Assembly (NCBI GenBank): GCA_016869435.1
Contig: VGEB01000005.1
Span: forward strand, 1-62,703
Source of the DNA: Alphaproteobacteria bacterium
GTDB taxonomy: Bacteria > Pseudomonadota > Alphaproteobacteria > Rhizobiales > Beijerinckiaceae
Length of the DNA: 62,703 nucleotides
Direction of reading: 5' to 3'
Shown here: piece after piece, positions 19,143-27,069 of the stretch
How the letters are laid out: every line of letters begins with the position of its first letter
Position numbering within the stretch: position 1 is the first letter of the stretch
Notes under the pieces: generated by a model
Told to the model about the DNA's origin: nothing
Database searches by the model: none
The model's input: only the letters and a program-made list of their open reading frames with translations
Program-made: the position numbers and the translations under genes

Positions 19143-19844
19143 TCAGTCTTCGGCTTGGGTCGCGACAAGCTTCCAGTTGGGATCGCCCGCTTTGGGATCG
19201 CGCGCGAAGGTCCAGCGCTCGACGACCTTACGCGTCTGACCGCTGTCGATGGTTTCACCGGCGCGGTCGCGGCGCACGCTCGTCAGCCGCGCGACGAAGC
19301 GCACCGTCACTTCATTGCGGCCGGCGATGGCGCGGGCGGCGTCAACCGTCGCCGAATCGATCGCGACGACGGCGGTCTCCATGGTCTCCCCCTGCTGCTC
19401 GCGCCGTGCGATTTCCGCCGAGAAGCCGTCAAAGACCTCCTGCGACAAGAGCGGCTTCAGCGTCTCGCGGTCCCCCTTGGCGAAGGCGGTGACGATCAGT
19501 TCATAAGCGCGGCGCCCGCCGCTGAGGAAAGCCTTGCCGTCGAAATTGGGATCGGACGCCGCGACGGCGTCGAGACCGCTCCAAGCGGCGGCGACGCCCT
19601 TCTCCGCGACGCCCTCCCAGCGCTCGGCCCCGTTGGGGCGCGCCGGCGCTTCTGTAGGGGGCGCAGAGCTCGGCAAGGGCGCGACGGCGGCGGGAGCGGC
19701 CGGACGCGGCGCGAAACGCGCAGGCGGCGGCGTGTCGCGATCCACCCGCATCCCGAGGACCGAGCGCAGCTTCCAGATGACGAAAACCGCGAGCGCAGCG
19801 AAAACGATGAGGGTCGGATCGAAGAGGTCGCCGGACGCCGGCAT
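19143..19844 (-). CDS. timA: Tim44/TimA-family membrane adaptor protein
   Basis: A 233-residue protein with an N-terminal membrane segment (LFDPTLIVFAALAVFVIWKL), an Ala/Pro-rich linker (about 45-85) and a C-terminal Tim44-like domain (KAFLSGGRRAYELIVTAFAKGDRETLKPLLSQEVFDGF, then VRFVARLTSVRRD and VVERWTFARD). The fold is shared with the mitochondrial import motor adaptor Tim44; the bacterial role is not settled. GGGAG six bases before the ATG fixes the start. Divergent from fxsA and secB, a conserved neighbourhood. Confidence 0.88.
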   Translation of the reverse strand: MPASGDLFDPTLIVFAALAVFVIWKLRSVLGMRVDRDTPPPARFAPRPAAPAAVAPLPSSAPPTEAPARPNGAERWEGVAEKGVAAAWSGLDAVAASDPNFDGKAFLSGGRRAYELIVTAFAKGDRETLKPLLSQEVFDGFSAEIARREQQGETMETAVVAIDSATVDAARAIAGRNEVTVRFVARLTSVRRDRAGETIDSGQTRKVVERWTFARDPKAGDPNWKLVATQAED

Positions 19845-19969
19845 TAGCAACTCCCGAACAATTCTATGGTCGGCTATCATGTCGACGCAGATATGTCACG
19901 AATCAAGGGGGCGGTCCTATTGCCGCGGGCAGAGGGCGTGAAGAAGCGCAATAAAATGCAAGAAAACGG

Positions 19970-20434
19970 ATGAATTATGTGAATTCGAAGCTTATCGGCG
20001 CAGCCGTTGCAGCATGGATCGTGCTGGAGATTCTTTCTTTCGCGCTCGTCGTCAGGGCCGTCGGGCTTCTTGCGGCGATCCTGCTGGCCATCGGCGCGTC
20101 GCTGCTCGGCCTAGCCGACATCAAGCGCCTCCTCGACTTCTTTCGTACGAGAGTCGCCGCCAAGGCGCGCAGCCCAAGCGGCGCCTTCGCAGACGGCGCG
20201 ATGCTCGACGGCGCGATGCAGGCGCTCGCCTCGATTCTGCTCATCCTGCCGGGTTTTGCCTCCGATTTCGTGGGCCTGGCGCTCAAATCGCCGTCGGTGC
20301 GGCAAAGTCTGGCTCGGCGGTTGCGGTCCCGCTCGAAGGCGTCCGATCCGCGCCTCATCGACCTCGACCCTCGCGAATGGCGGCGCGAAGCGCGCAGCGC
20401 GGGGGGCAGGCCGCGGCGAAGCATGGCGAAATAG
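19970..20434 (+). CDS. fxsA: FxsA-family membrane protein
   Basis: A 154-residue inner membrane protein with the FxsA pattern: first helix KLIGAAVAAWIVLEILSFALVV, second helix LLAAILLAIGASLLGL, then a third hydrophobic region MLDGAMQALASILLILPGFASDFVGLAL and a basic tail. In E. coli its overproduction relieves F-plasmid exclusion of phage T7; its normal function is unknown. Lies between divergent timA and co-oriented secB. Confidence 0.9.
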   Translation: MNYVNSKLIGAAVAAWIVLEILSFALVVRAVGLLAAILLAIGASLLGLADIKRLLDFFRTRVAAKARSPSGAFADGAMLDGAMQALASILLILPGFASDFVGLALKSPSVRQSLARRLRSRSKASDPRLIDLDPREWRREARSAGGRPRRSMAK

Positions 20435-20520
20435 CGCGCGAACCGCGCCTTGTTCGCGTCTGGCAGACGTGTTAGGCGGGCGCAAATTCTCGTCGCAACG
20501 GCTTTGCTGGAGGCCCTTAC

Positions 20521-21009
20521 ATGACCGATACCAATGGCAACGGCGCGCAAGGAGCGCCGGGCGGCGCTCCGGCTCTCAATTCGCTCGCCCAATATCTGAA
20601 GGATTTCTCCTTCGAAAATCCGAACGCGCCGCGTTCGCTCGGTCCCCAGGAGAAGGCGCCGAATATTTCGATACAGGTCAACGTCAACGCCAAACAGCTG
20701 GCGCCGACCGACTTTGAAGTGTGTTTGACGCTCGACTGCAAGGCCGGCGAGGGAGAGGGACTCCTGTTCAAGCTCGACCTCGAATACGGCGGCGTGTTTC
20801 GCCTGATGAATATTCCCGAAGAGCAGGTCCATCCGATCGTGATGATCGAATGCCCGCGCATGCTGTTTCCCTTCGTGCGCCAGATCGTGGCCGACGCTAC
20901 GAGCAAGGGCGGCTATCCGCCGCTCTATATCGACCCGATCGACTTCGTCGCGCTCTATCAGCAAAAGGCCGCCGAAGCCGCAGGTCAGGCTCCTGCTCAG
21001 GCAAACTAG
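20521..21009 (+). CDS. secB: Protein-export chaperone SecB
   Basis: Tetrameric cytosolic chaperone that keeps preproteins unfolded and hands them to SecA. The 162-residue protein has [16 protein letters not shown], the [12 protein letters not shown] strand, [29 protein letters not shown] and the conserved [39 protein letters not shown] is placed nine bases upstream. Ends four bases inside the convergent dnaQ gene; a GC-rich inverted repeat (CCGGCG ... CGCCGG) just after its stop may help end transcription. Confidence 0.97.
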   Translation: MTDTNGNGAQGAPGGAPALNSLAQYLKDFSFENPNAPRSLGPQEKAPNISIQVNVNAKQLAPTDFEVCLTLDCKAGEGEGLLFKLDLEYGGVFRLMNIPEEQVHPIVMIECPRMLFPFVRQIVADATSKGGYPPLYIDPIDFVALYQQKAAEAAGQAPAQAN

Positions 21010-21722
21010 CCGGCGCCAGGCGCCGGCGCCGGTTCGTCGCTTGCCAGATAGCGATCCCAGATCGGCGATTTGATTGTCGCGACAAAGGCGAGATGGGCCT
21101 CTTCTTCTGCGCCGCTCAATCGCGGCGCGAGAGGCTCCGGCCGTCGGCGCAGCAGATCGCTCGCCGCGGCGATGCGGACGGCGTGCACCGTCTGGAGCGA
21201 CAGCGCCGCCTGCCGGCCGCCGCAGAGCTCGGCATAGACTTCGGCGAGAAGATTGGCGTCGAGCAGCGCGCCGTGCTTCTCGCGCCGCGAGAGATCGATC
21301 GCATAGCGCTGGCACAGAGCGTCGAGAGAATTGGGGCCGCCGGGATGGCGCCGGCGGGCCATCGCGAGCGTGTCGATAATGCGCGCGCCGCTGAGCGGCG
21401 GCAAATTGATCAGCGCGAATTCGGCGTTGAGAAAGCGCGTATCGAATTCAGCATTGTGAATGACGAGCGGAACATCCTCGATAAAGTCGAGGAATTCGGC
21501 GGCGATCTCCTTGAAGACCTTGTGCTGCGCCAGAAATTCAAAAGAGAGCCCGTGCACGCGGAAGGCGTCTTCCGGCATGTCGCGCTCGGGGTGGATATAG
21601 CGATGGAAGTAGCGGCCGGTCGGGATCAGATTGGAGATTTCGACGGCGCCGATCTCGACGACGCGATGGCCGCTCGACGGATCGAGTCCCGTCGTTTCTG
21701 TATCGAGAACGATCTCGCGCAT
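21006..21722 (-). CDS. dnaQ: DNA polymerase III epsilon subunit (3'-5' exonuclease)
   Basis: Proofreading subunit of the replicative polymerase. The 238-residue protein has the DEDDh exonuclease motifs: Exo [13 protein letters not shown], Exo [18 protein letters not shown] and Exo III with [14 protein letters not shown]. Start taken at the ATG giving [12 protein letters not shown], with GGAG upstream. It heads the dnaQ-coaE-maf block on the minus strand, read leftward away from the putative origin. Confidence 0.95.
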   Translation of the reverse strand: MREIVLDTETTGLDPSSGHRVVEIGAVEISNLIPTGRYFHRYIHPERDMPEDAFRVHGLSFEFLAQHKVFKEIAAEFLDFIEDVPLVIHNAEFDTRFLNAEFALINLPPLSGARIIDTLAMARRRHPGGPNSLDALCQRYAIDLSRREKHGALLDANLLAEVYAELCGGRQAALSLQTVHAVRIAAASDLLRRRPEPLAPRLSGAEEEAHLAFVATIKSPIWDRYLASDEPAPAPGAG

Positions 21723-21759
21723 GTTGAGCGAACTCCGGCTGATCCCTTTGCTCAAGCAG

Positions 21760-21869
21760 TGTCATTCCCGGCAGTCCGCAGGACTGACCGGGAATCCAGA
21801 GCAACATCCATAGCGATTGTCGCTGCTCTGGATTCCCGATCACTCGCTTTGCGAGCGTCGGGAATGACA
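21760..21869. repeat. Nested palindromic intergenic element
   Basis: The element between dnaQ and coaE is bounded by TGTCATTCCCG and its inverse CGGGAATGACA. Inside are CAGTCC/GGACTG, a perfect 15-base inverted pair CGGGAATCCAGAGCA / TGCTCTGGATTCCCG and CTCGC/GCGAG. This nested-hairpin architecture is typical of small mobile or REP-like elements. A fragment (GCTCTGGATTCCCG) is seen again near 62239, next to the truncated gene at the right end. Confidence 0.85.
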
Positions 21870-21894
21870 TCCGTACTGTTCGGCAAACGCCGTA

Positions 21895-22503
21895 TCACGT
21901 TTCCAAACGCGCCTTAAGCGCTTTCAATATAGTACGCACCTCTTCGCGGGCGGCGTCCAGACCCTTGTCGGTATGGAGCACGAAATCGGCGCGGGCGCGT
22001 TTTACTGAATCAGGCGTCTGCTTCGAAAGGATGGACGCAAATTTCTCCCCCGTCATGCCCTCGCGGGCGAGCACGCGCGTCTTTTGCACATCTTCGGGCG
22101 CGGTGACGACCACGACGGCGTCGAAATCCTTTTCGGCGCCCGTTTCGAACAGCAGCGGTATATCGAAAACAACGATGCGGTCGCCCTTGCTTCGGCGCTC
22201 TTCAACCAGAGCGTCGCGCGCGGCCCAGACCATGGGATGCACAATTTTCTCGAGATGTTCGAGCGCCGCCGGATCGTTGAGGACGCGGGCGGCGAGCCGC
22301 TGACGATCGACGGCGCCGTCGATGACGACGCCAGGAAAGGCGCGATCGATTTCCGTGGCCGCCGGACCCTTGTAGAGTTCATGCACGATCTGATCCGAAT
22401 CGAGCACCGCAATGCCTTCGGCGCGGAACATCTCGGCCGTCGTCGACTTGCCCATGCCGATCGAGCCCGTGAGTCCGACGCGCAGCATCTTCTGTTCGCT
22501 CAC
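21895..22503 (-). CDS. coaE: Dephospho-CoA kinase
   Basis: Last step of coenzyme A synthesis: phosphorylates the 3'-hydroxyl of dephospho-CoA. The 202-residue P-loop kinase has GLTGSIGMGKSTTAEMF (Walker A), VLDSDQIVHELY, HPMVWAARDAL, DIPLLFETGAEKDFDAVVVVTAP and the LID-like SKQTPDSVKRARADFVL. The GTG start overlaps the maf stop; an ATG five codons in is the alternative. Confidence 0.95.
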   Translation of the reverse strand: MSEQKMLRVGLTGSIGMGKSTTAEMFRAEGIAVLDSDQIVHELYKGPAATEIDRAFPGVVIDGAVDRQRLAARVLNDPAALEHLEKIVHPMVWAARDALVEERRSKGDRIVVFDIPLLFETGAEKDFDAVVVVTAPEDVQKTRVLAREGMTGEKFASILSKQTPDSVKRARADFVLHTDKGLDAAREEVRTILKALKARLET

Positions 22504-23120
22504 GAGAGCAGCGCTCCCTCGCGACGAAGCGCCTCGAGCAGCGAGAGCAGCGGAAGGCCCATGATGGTCCAGTGATCGCCCTCGATTTTCGAGAAGAGTT
22601 GCGCGCCCAATCCTTCGATCTGATAGGCGCCAGCCGTAGACAAAGCGTCATCTCCGACCGCCACAAGATATGCGGCGACGAACGCATCGCTTAAGTCGCG
22701 CATCGTCAGATCCGCGAACTCGATGGCTTCGAAGATGACGGCGCCGTCGCGGGCCAGAGCGATCGCCGAATGTAAGCGATGCCGCCGACCGGACAGAAAC
22801 CGCAAAAGCGCTTCGGCTTCGCGCATATCCTTAGGCTTGCCGAAAATCCGGCCTTCGCAGCTTGCGACCTGATCCGCGCCGAGCACCAGCCGGCCCCGAA
22901 CTGAGATGGCGAGAGCCTTGGCGCGCGCCAGCGCCGATGCGATCGAATCGGCGTCGGCCCCCTCCTGCCGCGATTCGATCGCGCGCTCGTCGACGTCAGC
23001 CGGAATTGCTTCGAAAGGAACGCCTGAATGCAACAACGCCAACTGCCGGCCGGCGCTTTTCGACGCGAGAATCAGCGGCGCCGAATCGCGCCAGAAGGGC
23101 GAGATCGAACCAATGGTCAC
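22500..23120 (-). CDS. maf: Maf-family nucleotide pyrophosphatase
   Basis: Hydrolyses non-canonical or selected nucleoside triphosphates (dTTP/UTP or m7GTP type). The 206-residue protein shows PLILASKSAGRQLAL (the SxSxxR motif, here SKSAGR), VDERAIESR, LVLGADQVASCEGRIFGKP and the late STAGAYQIEGLGAQLFSKIEGDHWTIMGLPL. Two GTG codons (23126, 23120) compete as start; the second has AGGGG at a better distance. First gene left of the putative replication origin. Confidence 0.93.
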   Translation of the reverse strand: MTIGSISPFWRDSAPLILASKSAGRQLALLHSGVPFEAIPADVDERAIESRQEGADADSIASALARAKALAISVRGRLVLGADQVASCEGRIFGKPKDMREAEALLRFLSGRRHRLHSAIALARDGAVIFEAIEFADLTMRDLSDAFVAAYLVAVGDDALSTAGAYQIEGLGAQLFSKIEGDHWTIMGLPLLSLLEALRREGALLS

Positions 23121-23523
23121 GTCCACAGCCCCTGCGCAAAAGCCGAAGAGCGGGGATAAAGGGTCGTCGAAAATTGCCGCGCTTTGGTCAGCGGGAACAG
23201 GTCGGCCGGGCGCTCAACAGGCAAGACCCTGTCGAAGGAATCCGAGACGAGGCGGGCGCAGAAGGCATTCACAGGCAATCCACAAATACCTTCCTCCAGA
23301 ATTTCCGATAGGTTGATGATTCCATTCACTGTCCGCTATTTTCCTCAGCTTCTCGTGACGGCCGGCCGTTCGTGGCTTACTTGTGGGCGAGTGGTTAATG
23401 AAAATTAACCTTCGCGTCACTCAAGACACAAATAAAGAATCAATTCCTTTTAAAATGAATTTTGTTTTAACGCGGTTTCGCGCTACGCCGAGTCCAACCA
23501 AGGGCATGGACGAGTTGAACGCG
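23121..23523. other. Putative chromosomal replication origin (oriC), maf-hemE interval
   Basis: The hemE upstream region is the replication origin in Caulobacter, Rickettsia and Sinorhizobium; the surrounding genes (dnaQ, coaE, maf on one side; hemE, hemJ, rho, mnmE, mnmG, rsmG, parA, parB on the other) are the conserved origin cluster. Here about 400 bases hold no convincing gene. Bases 23392-23470 are strikingly AT-rich for this genome and could be the unwinding element. DnaA-box-like sites with two mismatches to TTATCCACA occur at 23265-23273 (GCATTCACA) and 23276-23284 (CAATCCACA). A palindrome GGTTAAT-GAAA-ATTAACC at 23393-23410 resembles a CtrA-type double TTAA site but with a 6-base, not 7-base, spacer. 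The ppsR-like gene usual between maf and hemE is absent. Confidence 0.68.
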
Positions 23524-24558
23524 ATGGCGAAGGAAAAGGCGCTTCTTTCAGTTCTACGCAAAGAAGCGCGAAGCGTTCCGCCGCTCTGGCTGATGCGACA
23601 GGCCGGCCGCTATCTTCCCGAATATCGTGAGGTTCGGGCGACCGCGAAAAACTTTCTCGATTTCTGCTATTCGCCGAAAAAGGCCGCGGAAGTGACGCTG
23701 CAGCCGATCCGACGCTTTCACTTCGATGCGGCGATTCTTTTCTCCGACATTCTCGTCGTGCCGGACGCGATGGGGCAGCGGGTCGAGTTCGAGAGCGGCT
23801 CAGGGCCCCGGCTCGATCCGATCGAATCGCCGGAGCAGGCGGCGGGGCTCGGCGATTTCAACATCGAACGTCTCGCGCCGGTCTTCGAGGCGATCGAGCT
23901 TGTGAAGCCGGCGTTGCCGTCAGATGTCGCCTTCATCGGCTTTTGCGGCGCGCCCTTCACGGTCGCAAGCTATATGATCGCCGGCCAGGGCGCGCCCGAT
24001 CAGGCGCCGGCGCGCCTCTTCGCTTACCGTTTTCCCGAGGCTTTCGCGAAGCTTATCGATCGCGTCGTTGAAGCCTCGATCGATTATCTCGCGCGGCAGA
24101 TCGAAGCGGGGGTCGACGTCGTGCAAATTTTCGACAGCTGGGCCGGCGTTTTGCCTGCCAATGAATTTCGGCGCTGGTCGGCGGAGCCGGTTCGCCGGAT
24201 CGTCAAGGGCGTCAAGGCCCGCCATCCTCAAACGCCGGTTATCGCCTTCGTGCGTGGAGCCGACGCGCATTTGCCTACGCTGACGCGGACGGTCGGCGCG
24301 GACGGTTACGGGATCGATACGGCGCTCGATCCCGCTTGGGCGGTGGCGGAAACGACGGACGACATTCCGCTGCAGGGCAATCTCGATCCGCTGGCGCTCG
24401 TGGCCGGCGGCGAGGCGCTTGATCGCGAAGTAGATTCGATTCTCGCGGCGTTCAGAGGGCGCCCGCATATTTTCAATCTCGGCCACGGCATACTGCAGCA
24501 AACGCCGATCGAGAATGTCGAACGGCTGGTCGCCCGCGTCCGGCGCGCGGGAGCCTGA
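23524..24558 (+). CDS. hemE: Uroporphyrinogen decarboxylase
   Basis: Decarboxylates the four acetate groups of uroporphyrinogen III to give coproporphyrinogen III. The 344-residue protein shows PPLWLMRQAGRYLPEYREVR (substrate-binding Arg), FLDFCYSPKKAAEVTLQPIRRFHFDAAILFSDIL (catalytic Asp), GFCGAPFTVASYMI, VVQIFDSWAGVLP and the C-terminal FNLGHGILQQTPIENVE. Start: ATG 23524 gives family-typical length; ATG 23506 is possible. The frame stays open further up into the AT-rich putative origin, which is not similar to the family. Followed after two bases by hemJ. Confidence 0.95.
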   Translation: MAKEKALLSVLRKEARSVPPLWLMRQAGRYLPEYREVRATAKNFLDFCYSPKKAAEVTLQPIRRFHFDAAILFSDILVVPDAMGQRVEFESGSGPRLDPIESPEQAAGLGDFNIERLAPVFEAIELVKPALPSDVAFIGFCGAPFTVASYMIAGQGAPDQAPARLFAYRFPEAFAKLIDRVVEASIDYLARQIEAGVDVVQIFDSWAGVLPANEFRRWSAEPVRRIVKGVKARHPQTPVIAFVRGADAHLPTLTRTVGADGYGIDTALDPAWAVAETTDDIPLQGNLDPLALVAGGEALDREVDSILAAFRGRPHIFNLGHGILQQTPIENVERLVARVRRAGA

Positions 24559-24560
24559 CG

Positions 24561-24980
24561 ATGTATGCCTGGATCAAAGCGCTGCATGTCATCGCCATCA
24601 TTTCATGGATGGCCGGCCTTCTCTATCTGCCGCGGCTCTTCGTCTATCACGCGAGCGCGGGCAAGGGCGCGCTGTCCGAGACGTTCAAGATCATGGAGCG
24701 GCGGCTCTACCGCTACATCATGACGCCGGCGATGCTCGTCGCCTGGATCACGGGTCTTTATCTCGCGGTCGAGGGCGGCGCGCTTTCGTCAGGATGGTTT
24801 CATGCAAAAGCGACGCTGGTTGTGCTGCTCACCGCCGCGCATATTCACGATGGCGTGTTGATGCGTCGTTTCGCTGAAGACGCCAACGTTCATTCGCCGC
24901 GCTACTATCGCATCTTCAATGAACTGCCGACGCTGCTGATGGTCGGCGTCGTTATTCTGGTGATCGTCAAGCCGTTCTAA
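24561..24980 (+). CDS. hemJ: Protoporphyrinogen IX oxidase HemJ
   Basis: Membrane-bound enzyme that oxidises protoporphyrinogen IX to protoporphyrin IX; replaces HemG/HemY in most alphaproteobacteria. The 139-residue protein has four membrane segments and the conserved His near residue 9 (WIKALHVIAIISWMAGLLYLPRLFVYH) plus the ERRLYRYIMTPAM segment and the C-terminal FNELPTLLMVGVVILVIVKPF. Two-base gap from hemE implies co-transcription. Confidence 0.95.
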   Translation: MYAWIKALHVIAIISWMAGLLYLPRLFVYHASAGKGALSETFKIMERRLYRYIMTPAMLVAWITGLYLAVEGGALSSGWFHAKATLVVLLTAAHIHDGVLMRRFAEDANVHSPRYYRIFNELPTLLMVGVVILVIVKPF

Positions 24981-26035
24981 TTGGCGACGATCTTCTCCCA
25001 GTCGGGCACGATTCTCGGCGCTGCGGCGTTCACCTTTCCCTTGTTCGCGCCATAGACGCGCTCTGCGGTTCTCCAGCAGAGATCATCGCAGGCCTGCTCG
25101 CTCAGACGGTCGAGAAAAACGTCATAGCGCTGGAGTTCCGGCCCGAGGCGTTCGAACTTCGCGACGAGATCCGAACCAAGACAGATGCGCTCGCTATGGC
25201 GTTCGGTCAGCGCGAGCCAATGTTCGTCTGGAACGCCGTCAGAGCAAATCGCGACGTCGTAGATCACCCAAGAATAATCGACGCAGACATTTGGATATTG
25301 ATCGAGCAGCCGCTCGACCATCTGATAATAGAACGGCGCGTTAACGCGTCGGGACATGCCGCAATGCGCGAAGATGAAGCGCGTGCGCGGAAATTCGCGC
25401 AGCGCCTCTTCGAGTTCGAACAGATAGACGGGATGATCGCCCTTGGAAACAGCTGTGACGTTCTGGTGCAAGAGCACCGGAAGATCATAGTGACCTGCGA
25501 ACTCATAGATCGGATACAGGGCGCGATGATTGGCGCGCGCATTCTCGCCGAAGGTGAAGGCGCTGAGATCGTCGTGGCGCAACAGCATTTCGCCGATGCC
25601 GCTCCACAGGTCGGGATACTGCTCATATAGCCGCTCGACGTGACGAATGGCGTAACGATCGACCGGATTGAAGCCGCAGATCAATGGATAGAGCCGGCCC
25701 TGCTGCTCAGTGGGCAGCGTGCGCACCATTTCGGCGACGATGACGTCCGTGTAAGCGTAGTAGTAACAATGCGCGTCATTGGCGAGATAATAGTCCGGCG
25801 GCTCGCGATCATATTCGTTCCACAGCTTGCGCACCGGGAGACCAAAGATCACAGCCTTATCGACATTGGCGCGATCCATGTGCTCGATGAGCATGGCTCC
25901 GCCCGGCGTCTCTTGAATGAAATCGACGACGTGAAGATGCGCGTCGATCATCCGCCGCTTGCTGCCGCGAAGCCGGGCAAGCGAACCGACTTCTTCCGGC
26001 TTGCGTCGCCAGGTTCGCGCGTCTTCATAGGGCAT
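24977..26035 (-). CDS. Amidohydrolase-family protein
   Basis: A 352-residue TIM-barrel metal-dependent hydrolase of the amidohydrolase 2 type. Metal ligands are visible in MIDAHLHVVDF (HxH), in LPVLLHQN and in RFIFAHCGMSRR (strand-6 His), with the late Asp in CLGSDLVAKF. Several aromatic residues (YYLANDAHCYYYAYTD) line the front. Relatives include 2-amino-3-carboxymuconate decarboxylase and many uncharacterised enzymes. It overlaps the upstream repeat-protein gene by 11 bases, so the two are co-translated, and it converges with hemJ with a 4-base overlap. Confidence 0.82.
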   Translation of the reverse strand: MPYEDARTWRRKPEEVGSLARLRGSKRRMIDAHLHVVDFIQETPGGAMLIEHMDRANVDKAVIFGLPVRKLWNEYDREPPDYYLANDAHCYYYAYTDVIVAEMVRTLPTEQQGRLYPLICGFNPVDRYAIRHVERLYEQYPDLWSGIGEMLLRHDDLSAFTFGENARANHRALYPIYEFAGHYDLPVLLHQNVTAVSKGDHPVYLFELEEALREFPRTRFIFAHCGMSRRVNAPFYYQMVERLLDQYPNVCVDYSWVIYDVAICSDGVPDEHWLALTERHSERICLGSDLVAKFERLGPELQRYDVFLDRLSEQACDDLCWRTAERVYGANKGKVNAAAPRIVPDWEKIVAN

Positions 26036-26789
26036 CGTCAGCTCCAAGCTTTCGCAGCAATTGCATGGCCTCGTCGGCCTTGATTCGATTGTAGAGATAT
26101 GTCCAGGCTCTGCGGTCGCCGATCATCTCTATAAGTTGCCGCCGATCATATTGATCGAGCAGAGTCAGGCTGATGGTTGGCGGGACCGCCCGCAGGAGCA
26201 ACGCCAAGTCGCGCGCGTTGCGAGTCAGCTCCGCGACGCGGGCCCAACCGATGTTTGTAAGCAGCGCGTTTTGAGGTTCCTCGGCGATCGCGTTCAGCAC
26301 GAAGGCCAGATCATCGCCGTGGCGGATGAGCCGGCGCAGATAATCTTCGCCGAGAAGTTCGAGGAGCCGCAGACTGCACTGCGCATAGGCCCACTCCAGC
26401 GTCCCTGCGAGATCGCGCGCAGTGACCACCAGCTTGCGCAATCCGGGTCCGTCGAGCGTGTCGATGAGAGTCAATTTGACGTGCGGCTCCGCGATCGTCG
26501 CCAGAAGCTCGCGCAGGTGACGGGCCGTCTGCAGAGCGTCGGCCAGATTTTCGCCCATCGCTTCGATAAGGAAGATCTGGTCGTCGCGCGCGAGTGTGCG
26601 CATGAGAAGCGGAAGGTCGGAAGGTTTGCGGACGATCTGCGGCAGATGCGGGCGCAGCTGCGCGAGCACGTCGCGGTCGCGGCGGCCATTGAGAACGTCG
26701 AGGACGACAGCGAGCTCCTCGGCGTCTCCGACCTCGGCAGTTTCGCTGTCGACGTGAATGGGATAGCGAACGGGATCGGTTGCAGCCAT
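26025..26789 (-). CDS. Helical-repeat protein of unknown function
   Basis: A 254-residue protein made almost entirely of about six tandem units of 33-35 residues (about 25-57, 58-90, 91-125, 126-159, 160-193, 194-227). Each starts with (D/H/E)L and shows a leucine pattern of two helices, for example DLAFVLNAIAEEPQNALLTN then VAELTRNAR. This predicts a right-handed alpha solenoid that resembles but does not match TPR, PPR or HEAT signatures. No signal peptide or membrane segment. The ATG at 26789 is preferred to far-upstream frame extension into the rho promoter region. It overlaps the amidohydrolase gene, suggesting a binding partner or scaffold for that enzyme. Confidence 0.75.
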   Translation of the reverse strand: MAATDPVRYPIHVDSETAEVGDAEELAVVLDVLNGRRDRDVLAQLRPHLPQIVRKPSDLPLLMRTLARDDQIFLIEAMGENLADALQTARHLRELLATIAEPHVKLTLIDTLDGPGLRKLVVTARDLAGTLEWAYAQCSLRLLELLGEDYLRRLIRHGDDLAFVLNAIAEEPQNALLTNIGWARVAELTRNARDLALLLRAVPPTISLTLLDQYDRRQLIEMIGDRRAWTYLYNRIKADEAMQLLRKLGADDAL

Positions 26790-27069
26790 CTCAGATCCGT
26801 TAGGGGGCCGGAGCGGATTATGCGGCGCCTGAGCGTGGACGCGCCAGCTTTCAAGGGCGCATTTCGGCGTGGCGGAGCCGTCTTTTACGGAGCGCTTGAT
26901 TCGCGTCGGGAAATTGTCTAAGGGAGCTTTATCCCTCTGAGGCCCGTGTCTGCTTAAAGCGGCATCGCCGGAATTTCCGCCGGCGCTCGGGAAGGCCATA
27001 TTCCCCGCCCCACCGCTTATCCCGGCTCCTCTCCACCTGCGCCTAGCCAATACCCAAGGTTCCTCCTGA
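26790..27069. other. Divergent intergenic region upstream of rho
   Basis: About 280 bases between the leftward repeat-protein gene and rho. It should hold both promoters and the rho leader, which in many bacteria is used for Rho autoregulation by attenuation. I see C-rich, G-poor stretches just before rho (around 27001-27060), as expected for Rho loading, but no riboswitch-like fold. Confidence 0.4.

Noticed and set aside
23393-23410. Canonical CtrA site in the origin region
   Set aside because: The two TTAA halves are 6 and not 7 bases apart; noted only as CtrA-like.
23117-23420. Short leftward open frames in the maf-hemE gap as the missing ppsR gene
   Set aside because: They lack the kinase/pyrophosphorylase motifs (P-loop and HLVSDSTGET-like start) and are only about 70 codons.
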